Shown piece by piece: positions 20,069 to 23,968 of a stretch of DNA of 23,968 nucleotides (positions are counted from its first letter, which is position 1; the number at the start of each line of letters is the position of its first letter). The stretch comes from a virus. The DNA is taken from IMG/VR virus record IMGVR_UViG_3300042475_003226, positions 1-23,968 of that record; one strand, written 5' to 3'. The position numbers were made by a program, and so were the translations under genes. The notes beneath the pieces are model-generated. The model was not told the DNA's origin and searched no databases. It worked only from the letters and a program-made list of their open reading frames with translations.

Positions 20069-20076
20069 TATTTATA
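20069..20076 (-). promoter_or_regulatory. T4-late-type promoter of the 72-aa gene
   Basis: TATAAATA on the minus strand, one base past the CCA of tRNA-Leu(TAG). The predicted start is near 20063, leaving a short leader with a good ribosome site. Confidence 0.5.
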
Positions 20077-20077
20077 A

Positions 20078-20159
20078 TGGTACTCCAAGAGGGACTCGAA
20101 CCCCCACGCTTGCGCACTAGTTCCTAAGACTAGCGTGTCTACCATTCCACCATTGGAGC
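20078..20159 (-). tRNA. tRNA-Leu(TAG)
   Basis: Class II tRNA, 82 nt with a long variable arm (around TGCGCAAGCGTG). Acceptor GCTCCAA/TTGGAGT, discriminator A, CCA. Loop CTTAGGA gives TAG. Confidence 0.93.
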
Positions 20160-20160
20160 A

Positions 20161-20237
20161 TGGTGCCTTCGTAGGGAATCGAACCCCCCGACACGTGGTT
20201 CATCAAACCACTGCTCTACCAGCTGAGCTACAAAGGC
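20161..20237 (-). tRNA. tRNA-Ile(GAT), copy 1
   Basis: Acceptor GCCTTTG/CGAAGGC, discriminator A, CCA. Anticodon arm GTGGT-TTGATGA-ACCAC gives GAT. Base 37 is G, where Ile tRNAs normally have A (t6A). Confidence 0.88.
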
Positions 20238-20240
20238 AAA

Positions 20241-20310
20241 GTAAAGACCACCTGCAGTGTGCCTTGATTGCTTACGTCCGGACGTTGCAATCTTCCCAGA
20301 TAGTCTTTAC
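20241..20310 (-). ncRNA. Candidate structured RNA in the tRNA array
   Basis: An 8-bp closing helix (GTAAAGAC 20241-20248 with GTCTTTAC 20303-20310) encloses a hairpin GATTGC/GCAATC (20266-20271 with 20287-20292). That hairpin contains a 12-nt palindrome ACGTCCGGACGT (20274-20285). The size and three-way layout are tRNA-like, but there is no T-loop consensus or CCA. It could be a decayed tRNA or an unrelated small RNA. The rest of 20238-20381 holds no convincing gene. Confidence 0.35.
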
Positions 20311-20381
20311 CGTTGCAACAGCAAGTGCTACCTTTTCCTCTTTGTGGTTGCCCACGGGGTTCAGCAGAGGTGGTTCTATAT

Positions 20382-20457
20382 TGGTGGACCCTATCGGACT
20401 CGAACCGATCACCTTCTGCGTGCAAGGCAGACGCTCTCCCAGATGAGCTAAGGGCCC
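20382..20457 (-). tRNA. tRNA-Ala(TGC)
   Basis: Acceptor GGGCCCT/AGGGTCC with one G-U pair, discriminator A, CCA. Anticodon arm TCTGC-CTTGCAC-GCAGA gives TGC. Confidence 0.92.
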
Positions 20458-20476
20458 GTATATGGTAATAATATTC

Positions 20477-20550
20477 TGGAGCGGGCTACGGGAATCGAAC
20501 CCGTGTCGTCAGCTTGGAAGGCTGTCATAATACCATTATACCAAGCCCGC
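20477..20550 (-). tRNA. tRNA-Gly(TCC)
   Basis: Acceptor GCGGGCT/AGCCCGC, discriminator T, CCA. Loop CTTCCAA gives TCC. T-loop TTCGATT. Confidence 0.93.
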
Positions 20551-20557
20551 TCTATTC

Positions 20558-20633
20558 TGGTGCCGGCAGCAGGAATCGAACCCGCGACCTGAGGTTTACA
20601 AAACCACTGCTCTACCATCTGAGCTATACCGGC
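20558..20633 (-). tRNA. tRNA-Thr(TGT)
   Basis: Acceptor GCCGGTA/TGCCGGC, discriminator A, CCA. Loop TTTGTAA gives TGT. There is one mismatch (T28-T42) in the anticodon stem. Confidence 0.9.
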
Positions 20634-20640
20634 ATTAAAC

Positions 20641-20715
20641 TGGTCTAGATGGAGAGACTCGAACTCCCAATCCCCGCGCCCCAAACGCGGTGCCTTACCA
20701 TTAGGCCACACCTAG
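20641..20715 (-). tRNA. tRNA-Pro(TGG)
   Basis: Acceptor CTAGGTG/CATCTAG, discriminator A, CCA. Anticodon arm CCGCG-TTTGGGG-CGCGG gives TGG. It is the first tRNA behind the promoter at 20729-20757. Confidence 0.92.
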
Positions 20716-20728
20716 ATAACTAGTATAT

Positions 20729-20757
20729 TATATATCTCATTTTGTTGAATAAGTCAA
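20729..20757 (-). promoter_or_regulatory. Promoter inside the tRNA array
   Basis: TTGACT (20752-20757), a 17-bp spacer, TATATA (20729-20734) running into TATAATATAC. It lies between tRNA-Gln and tRNA-Pro and would drive the eight tRNA genes downstream of it. Confidence 0.6.
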
Positions 20758-20767
20758 CAACTATTTT

Positions 20768-20841
20768 TGGATGCCCCTTTAGGATTCGAACCTAAATTGA
20801 CGGATTCAAAGTCCGCGCTCTTACCATTAGAGGAAGGGGCA
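20768..20841 (-). tRNA. tRNA-Gln(TTG)
   Basis: Acceptor TGCCCCT/AGGGGCA with a Gln-like U1-A72 end, discriminator T, CCA. Loop CTTTGAA gives TTG. Confidence 0.92.
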
Positions 20842-20848
20842 GTGAAAA

Positions 20849-20935
20849 TGGTGGGTGAGGATGGATTCGAACCAACTCAGCCGTAAGACAACAGATTTAC
20901 AGTCTGCCGCGACTCTCCAACTTCGCCGCTCACCC
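20849..20935 (-). tRNA. tRNA-Tyr(GTA)
   Basis: Class II, 87 nt with a long variable arm. Acceptor GGGTGAG/CTCACCC, discriminator A, CCA. Loop CTGTAAA gives GTA. Confidence 0.93.
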
Positions 20936-20942
20936 AAACCTC

Positions 20943-21131
20943 TTAACGAGGTTGTTCGTGCTCGCCTGCGCCCACTGCAGGCTCTTCAACCTGAAATTCA
21001 GGTGCAGTCACATCAGCGTTAGCTGCTTCTGTTTCAACTGCCTCTGACGTGGTTACGTCCGCTGGCGTTTCGCTACATGCGGCAGTGAGAGCAACAACAG
21101 CAATCGCCATAAAAGTCTTAATATTCATCAT
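20943..21131 (-). CDS. Small acidic lipoprotein in the tRNA array, 62 aa
   Basis: Three ATGs lie in a row (21134, 21131, 21128) behind AAAGGA. Spacing favours the second. The N-terminus MMNIKTFMAIAVVALTAAC is a lipoprotein signal with lipobox LTAAC. The mature part is short, acidic and low in complexity (ETPADVTTSEAVETEAANAD), ending GAGEHEQPR. It should be anchored in a host membrane, possibly as an exclusion or surface factor, which is inference. It lies between tRNA-Lys(TTT) and tRNA-Tyr and seems to depend on the array transcript. Confidence 0.65.
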   Translation of the reverse strand: MMNIKTFMAIAVVALTAACSETPADVTTSEAVETEAANADVTAPEFQVEEPAVGAGEHEQPR

Positions 21132-21205
21132 CATGATTCCTTTGTTGTTAAAGTTGAGGGGCTGACCGTGACCCCTCGCGTGCCTATTAGGTAGCAACCC
21201 CATAC

Positions 21206-21281
21206 TGGTGGACACTCTGGGGCTCGAACCCAGGACCTACAGGTTAAAAGCCCGTTGCTCTACCGACTGAGCTAAGTGTCC
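21206..21281 (-). tRNA. tRNA-Lys(TTT)
   Basis: Acceptor GGACACT/AGTGTCC, discriminator A, CCA. Loop CTTTTAA gives TTT. Confidence 0.93.
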
Positions 21282-21285
21282 GAAA

Positions 21286-21361
<76 letters not shown>

Positions 21362-21370
21362 ATGTTAAAC

Positions 21371-21446
21371 TGGTAGGGGCTGTGGGATTCGAACCCACCC
21401 TGAAACGATTTTAAGTCGCATTCCTCTGCCGCTGGGATAAGCCCCC
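21371..21446 (-). tRNA. tRNA-Leu(TAA), with short variable loop
   Basis: Acceptor GGGGGCT/AGCCCCT with a G-U end pair, discriminator A, CCA. Loop CTTAAAA gives anticodon TAA. The variable region is only about 5 nt, making this a class I tRNA of 76 nt although bacterial Leu tRNAs are class II. Confidence 0.8.
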
Positions 21447-21451
21447 ATCGA

Positions 21452-21610
21452 TTACCATTCGTTGATAATCTCAATCCCTTTGTTCCGATAGTACTGCCTC
21501 CAATAGAAGCATTCATCCATCATAGCATGACCGCTATGACCTTTGTACTCGATCTTGCGAAGGAGCCTGTTGGTTTTAGCGTTGCGAATGGTGAGAGTGT
21601 AATTGAGCAT
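21452..21610 (-). CDS. Hypothetical protein, 52 aa
   Basis: The frame starts MLNYTLTIRNAKTNRLLRKI and ends RNKGIEIINEW. It is small, basic and rich in aromatic residues. AAAGGA precedes the ATG, and a promoter like the others in the window sits upstream (21637-21665). It ends 5 bases before tRNA-Leu(TAA). Function unknown. Confidence 0.6.
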   Translation of the reverse strand: MLNYTLTIRNAKTNRLLRKIEYKGHSGHAMMDECFYWRQYYRNKGIEIINEW

Positions 21611-21636
21611 CTCGTTTCCTTTCTGACTGTATATTC

Positions 21637-21665
21637 ATCTTACATCAGAAATAAAAAAAGGTAAA
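21637..21665 (-). promoter_or_regulatory. Weaker promoter of the 52-aa gene
   Basis: TTTACC (21660-21665), a 17-bp spacer, TAAGAT (21637-21642), then GAATATAC as in the repeated promoters. Confidence 0.45.
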
Positions 21666-21673
21666 CAACAAAA

Positions 21674-21748
21674 TGGGGTGATTGACGGGAATCGAACCCG
21701 CGACGATCGGCTTCACAAACCGACACTCTACCACTGAGCTACAACCAC
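21674..21748 (-). tRNA. tRNA-His(GTG)
   Basis: Acceptor GTGGTTG/CAATCAC, discriminator C as expected for His, CCA. A G is encoded at position -1 (21749). Loop TTGTGAA gives GTG. Confidence 0.93.
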
Positions 21749-21750
21749 CA

Positions 21751-21838
21751 TGGAGGAAGCGGTGGGATTCGAACCCACGGAACCTTTCAGTTCGACAGTT
21801 TTCAAGACTGTATCAATCGACCACTCTGACACGCTTCC
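21751..21838 (-). tRNA. tRNA-Ser(TGA)
   Basis: Class II, 88 nt. Acceptor GGAAGCG/CGCTTCC, CCA. Loop CTTGAAA gives TGA, with a long variable arm. Confidence 0.93.
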
Positions 21839-21841
21839 AAT

Positions 21842-21916
21842 TGGTGCGCATGGGAGATTTTGAAACTCCGACCTATCGGTTATCAACCGATTGCTCTGCC
21901 TCTGAGCTACACGCGC
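21842..21916 (-). tRNA. tRNA-Ile(GAT), copy 2
   Basis: Acceptor GCGCGTG/CATGCGC, discriminator A, CCA. Loop TTGATAA gives GAT with A37. The conserved G53-C61 pair of the T-stem is replaced by T-T, next to a T-loop TTCAAAA. Confidence 0.85.
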
Positions 21917-21950
21917 ATTAAAATATTTCTAGCAATGAGAAAGAACAAGC

Positions 21951-22024
21951 TGGCGAAGGTGGAGGGAGTCGAACCCCCGCTTGCGGTTTTGGAGACCGCC
22001 GTGCTACCGTAACACTTCACCGAC
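21951..22024 (-). tRNA. tRNA-Trp(CCA), acceptor stem imperfect
   Basis: Anticodon arm GCGGT-CTCCAAA-ACCGC gives CCA. Discriminator G and CCA are present. The acceptor GTCGGTG against CACCTTC has mismatches at pairs 2-71 and 3-70, and position 8 is A instead of T. It may be decaying or tolerate the mismatches. Confidence 0.75.
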
Positions 22025-22033
22025 ACAAACTTC

Positions 22034-22110
22034 TGGCGATCTAGAAGGGACTTGAACCCTCGACCTCTCGCGTGACAGGCGAGTGCTCTAACCAACTGAG
22101 CTACTAGACC
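22034..22110 (-). tRNA. tRNA-Asp(GTC)
   Basis: Acceptor GGTCTAG/CTAGATC, discriminator G as expected for Asp, CCA. Anticodon arm CTCGC-CTGTCAC-GCGAG gives GTC. It is the first tRNA after the promoter at 22120-22148. Confidence 0.93.
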
Positions 22111-22117
22111 AGAGTTT

Positions 22118-22148
22118 TATTTATACTCTTTTTCCAGTTTTATGTCAA
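22118..22148 (-). promoter_or_regulatory. tRNA-array promoter with overlapping late box
   Basis: TTGACA (22143-22148), a 17-bp spacer, TATAAA (22120-22125). The -10 is part of TATAAATA (22118-22125), so the site reads both as a strong sigma70 promoter and as a late-type box in the same direction. Confidence 0.65.
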
Positions 22149-22151
22149 CAT

Positions 22152-22949
22152 TTATTTTACGTTGACAATTCCCTTAAAGTCATAAGGAACAATGATCGTC
22201 GAGACCTTACCGTCCTTGACAGCTTCTGCAATAGTCACGAGAGCAGTTGCTTCCATGTACTTCGTTGCACCAGCGTTGGCGTTCAGAGCAGCAATACGTT
22301 CTGCTTCCAACTTTGCAGTACGAACTTCGACCAGCTTCTGCTTTTCGGCATTCTGTGCTTGCACGAGCTGGTTAGCCGAGGCTACGATGTTAGCTGCAGG
22401 CTTCACCTGACGAACGAGAACCTGCGAGATTGAGATAGCGCCAAGAAGCTCTTCAGCAGCGAGGCTAGCAACAACTTCTTGGCGGATCAGTTGTTCCATC
22501 TCTGCACGATTATCTGCCATCTTAAGCGACTCGTAGCGACGAGCAACCTTGTATGCAGCGTTACGACCAAGCTGACGAACATAGTTGTACATCAACAGAG
22601 TATCGCCTTCTTCAGTTTCAGCGTGAAATCCACGGTTCTTCTCGATATAGAGTTCGGCAACCGAGCCAGGATTGATCGAGTAGATGACAGCCATATCGAA
22701 GTCTGCAACGGTCGAGTTATCCGAAGCCAGCGGAGTCAAGTCAGCAACATCAACCTGAACGTCCTTGGTAGGGAACGTCATCACGTCGCCAAACATTGTC
22801 TGGTTGACAGAACCAGGCATCAGCTCGGTGGTTTCGATGGTCTTGTCAAACGAGCGACGAACACCAACTTCACCAGTTTCAATACGAGTACAAGCAGCAG
22901 TCGTAGCCAGCAGACCAGCGAGCACAGCAAACTTAGCAATACGATTCAT
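22152..22949 (-). CDS. SPFH/band-7 (prohibitin-like) lipoprotein
   Basis: I start it at the ATG at 22949, with AAAGGA 9 nt upstream; an ATG three codons earlier is too close to that site. The 265-aa protein has a lipoprotein signal ending LLATTAAC, then a band-7 domain: IETGEVGVRRSFDKTIETTE, DVADLTPLASDNSTVADFDM, YVRQLGRNAAYKVARRYESL. A long Ala/Glu-rich helix follows (around NQLVQAQNAEKQKLVEVRTA). SPFH proteins form ring or cage assemblies on membranes, for example HflK/C around FtsH and prohibitins. The lipid anchor would put this one on the outer face. A role in superinfection control or in protecting membrane proteins is inference. Confidence 0.85.
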   Translation of the reverse strand: MNRIAKFAVLAGLLATTAACTRIETGEVGVRRSFDKTIETTELMPGSVNQTMFGDVMTFPTKDVQVDVADLTPLASDNSTVADFDMAVIYSINPGSVAELYIEKNRGFHAETEEGDTLLMYNYVRQLGRNAAYKVARRYESLKMADNRAEMEQLIRQEVVASLAAEELLGAISISQVLVRQVKPAANIVASANQLVQAQNAEKQKLVEVRTAKLEAERIAALNANAGATKYMEATALVTIAEAVKDGKVSTIIVPYDFKGIVNVK

Positions 22950-22968
22950 TCTAAACATTCCTTTTCAA

Positions 22969-23145
22969 TTAAAACAAGATAACAATACCAGCAATGATGG
23001 ACATCACCACTACTGTTATTACCATACTACAACCCAGAGATTTAATCAACTGAATTTTTTCTCTACCGGTTGCAGCAACAAAGAATTTCACACCGACGAA
23101 CGCCAATGCAAACAGTATAAGAAAACTTAAAATCATTTTACTCAT
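22969..23145 (-). CDS. Small two-TM membrane protein, 58 aa
   Basis: The frame starts MSKMILSFLILFALAFVGVK and ends VVVMSIIAGIVILF. There are two membrane segments (about 5-24 and 38-57) joined by a short basic loop ATGREKIQLIKS. Its ATG shares one base with the stop of the 31-aa gene, so they are coupled. It lies 19 bases before the SPFH lipoprotein gene and may work with it. Function unknown. Confidence 0.65.
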   Translation of the reverse strand: MSKMILSFLILFALAFVGVKFFVAATGREKIQLIKSLGCSMVITVVVMSIIAGIVILF

Positions 23146-23240
23146 TAATTAGGTCCACTTCCATTTCCCCATGCTTTCACAGGACCTTCATATCCTGTAT
23201 CCTTCCAACGTTGTTGGATTCTTTGTTCAAGATCATCCAT
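23145..23240 (-). CDS. Very small protein, 31 aa
   Basis: The frame starts MDDLEQRIQQRWKDTGYEGP and ends GNGSGPN. AAGGAAG lies 5-8 nt upstream of the ATG, and a repeat-family promoter sits directly before it. It is coupled to the two-TM gene (TAATG). The strong start signals argue for a real gene despite its size. Confidence 0.55.
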   Translation of the reverse strand: MDDLEQRIQQRWKDTGYEGPVKAWGNGSGPN

Positions 23241-23269
23241 TGCCGCTTCCTTCTCTCACTCTATATCTC

Positions 23270-23298
23270 TTTATAGACTCTTTTTGAGAAAAAGGCAA
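23270..23298 (-). promoter_or_regulatory. Repeat-family promoter with palindromic spacer
   Basis: TTGCCT (23293-23298), a 17-bp spacer TTTTCTCAAAAAGAGTC, TATAAA (23270-23275), then GAGATATAG. It would drive the 31-aa, 58-aa and SPFH genes. It follows the stop of the YkuK-like gene by 3 bases. Confidence 0.7.
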
Positions 23299-23301
23299 CA
23301 T

Positions 23302-23745
23302 TTAATTTAGGTGACGCACCGCATGGTCAGCTGCGTGAGTAGCAGCGAATGAAGCCGGCTTGATCTTCGCATCCATATTGAGCGAACCCTTAACCCATCC
23401 AAGCGCTTCCTTCACAGCAACGTTTGACTTATGCTTTGGATCCGGATTGATATCAAGATGGATTTCCATGTGACGATTGCCAAGCACTTCGATGATTTCG
23501 GTTGCAGTAGCCACGGCATAATGGACCTCAGTCAGCAGACGCTGCTTTAAGTTACCGTAGTCAGGCATGTCAACAGATTCATGGAATAGTCGGCAACCCT
23601 TCTTCGAATCCATGTGAACAATCACAACTGTAGAGTACTTGGCGTACCACGTGTTATTCTTACGAAAACGAATCGAGTCACAGCCGATATAAACCGACGA
23701 CTCTTGACTCGAATCTAAGATTGCTTGCTTGGCTTCTTCAATCAT
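23302..23745 (-). CDS. YkuK-like RNase H-fold protein (DUF458), 147 aa
   Basis: The N-terminal SSVYIGCDSIRFRKNN with Asp23, the LLTEVHYAVATATEI helix with Glu73, HMEIHLDINP with Asp98, and the final ATHAADHAVRHL with Asp140 follow the plan of the DUF458/YkuK family. That family has an RNase H-like fold with a conserved acidic cluster, and no cellular role has been firmly shown. Full single-domain length. It lies between tRNA-Cys and a promoter, so it is transcribed with the tRNAs upstream. An activity on RNA or DNA is likely from the fold but unproven; the gene position invites a link to RNA turnover. Confidence 0.8.
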   Translation of the reverse strand: MIEEAKQAILDSSQESSVYIGCDSIRFRKNNTWYAKYSTVVIVHMDSKKGCRLFHESVDMPDYGNLKQRLLTEVHYAVATATEIIEVLGNRHMEIHLDINPDPKHKSNVAVKEALGWVKGSLNMDAKIKPASFAATHAADHAVRHLN

Positions 23746-23762
23746 TATACTTACTCAAAATA

Positions 23763-23840
23763 TGGAGAGCCGGGTGGGATTCGAACCCACGGTTTTCAGG
23801 TTTTGCAGACCTGTGCATTGGACCACTCTGCCACCGGCTC
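23763..23840 (-). tRNA. tRNA-Cys(GCA)
   Basis: Acceptor GAGCCGG/CCGGCTC, discriminator T as expected for Cys, CCA. Loop CTGCAAA gives GCA. Confidence 0.93.
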
Positions 23841-23841
23841 T

Positions 23842-23917
23842 TGGTACTCCCGGAGGGACTCGAACCCCCAACCTAACCGTTATGAGCGGTCAGCTCTAAC
23901 CATTGAGCTACAGGAGT
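23842..23917 (-). tRNA. tRNA-Met(CAT), elongator, or tRNA-Ile2
   Basis: Acceptor ACTCCTG/CGGGAGT, discriminator A, CCA. Loop CTCATAA gives CAT. Position 1-72 is A-U and the anticodon stem lacks the three G-C pairs of initiators, so it is either elongator Met or a lysidine-type Ile tRNA. Confidence 0.9.
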
Positions 23918-23918
23918 A

Positions 23919-23968
23919 TGGTGCGCCCGGCAGGACTCGAACCTGCTGCCTCAAAATTAGAAGTTTCG
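23919..23968 (-). tRNA. tRNA-Arg(TCT), partial at the window end
   Basis: The 3' half is present: CCA, discriminator A, acceptor strand CGGGCGC, T-arm with TTCGAGT, and an anticodon loop CTTCTAA giving TCT. The 5' half lies beyond the window. Confidence 0.85.

Noticed and set aside
20241-20310. Possible extra tRNA between Ile and Ala
   Set aside because: No T-loop consensus, no proper anticodon arm and no CCA; kept only as a candidate structured RNA.
20228-20425. Minus-strand 65-aa frame across the Ala tRNA and the gap
   Set aside because: It starts inside a tRNA gene and has no ribosome site.

Overview
The window is a piece of a large T4-like (myovirus-type) phage genome. The evidence is a colinear T4-type replication block (family B DNA polymerase gp43, UvsX recombinase, gp41 DnaB-type helicase), dCMP deaminase, an Hsp20 chaperone, T4-late-type TATAAATA boxes, a two-gene lysis cassette and a dense array of 22 tRNAs with encoded CCA. 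No structural genes, integrase or transposon is seen. The host is probably a Gram-negative bacterium, because several products carry Sec or lipoprotein signals and there is a curli-type outer-membrane export system. I cannot name the host.

Layout: 1-3434 holds short phage genes of mostly unknown function on the minus strand, cut into small units by repeated sigma70-like promoters, plus a stand-alone SpoT/MESH1-type HD hydrolase. 3445-3597 is a terminator, a candidate structured RNA and a late-type promoter. 3589-9137 is the replication block on the minus strand. 9161-10884 is the only plus-strand unit: a late box, a holin-like membrane protein, a modular M15 + GH19 endolysin and a terminator. 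10883-13242 carries Hsp20, a secreted EF-hand protein, dCMP deaminase, an HExxH metallopeptidase-like protein and two small unknowns.

13246-18842 is the most remarkable part: one tightly overlapping minus-strand operon. It encodes two tandem paralogous membrane proteins, CsgF, CsgG, a curlin-like repeat protein, a secreted FecR-domain protein and a CHASE2-domain class III nucleotide cyclase with an intact active site. It looks like a phage-borne curli-type secretion module joined to a periplasm-sensing cyclic-nucleotide module, and it is headed by a late-type promoter.

18874-23968 holds small membrane-protein genes and then the tRNA array. Interspersed in the array are a small protein with its own late box, a small lipoprotein, a 52-aa unknown, an SPFH/band-7 lipoprotein and a YkuK-like RNase H-fold protein. 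The tRNAs cover Asn, Arg(ACG), Val, Leu(TAG), Ile x2, Ala, Gly, Thr, Pro, Gln, Tyr, Lys x2, Leu(TAA), His, Ser, Trp, Asp, Cys, Met/Ile2 and Arg(TCT). The last runs off the window.

Regulation: more than a dozen minus-strand promoters share TTGACY-17-(G/T)ATAAG. Many have an A/T-rich palindrome (CTTTTT-NN-GAAAAAG) between the -35 and -10, and their -35 often overlaps the stop codon of the preceding gene. A second class (TATAAATA) marks probable late transcription of the lysis, curli/cyclase and some tRNA-region units. All assignments come from reading the sequence; no database search was run.
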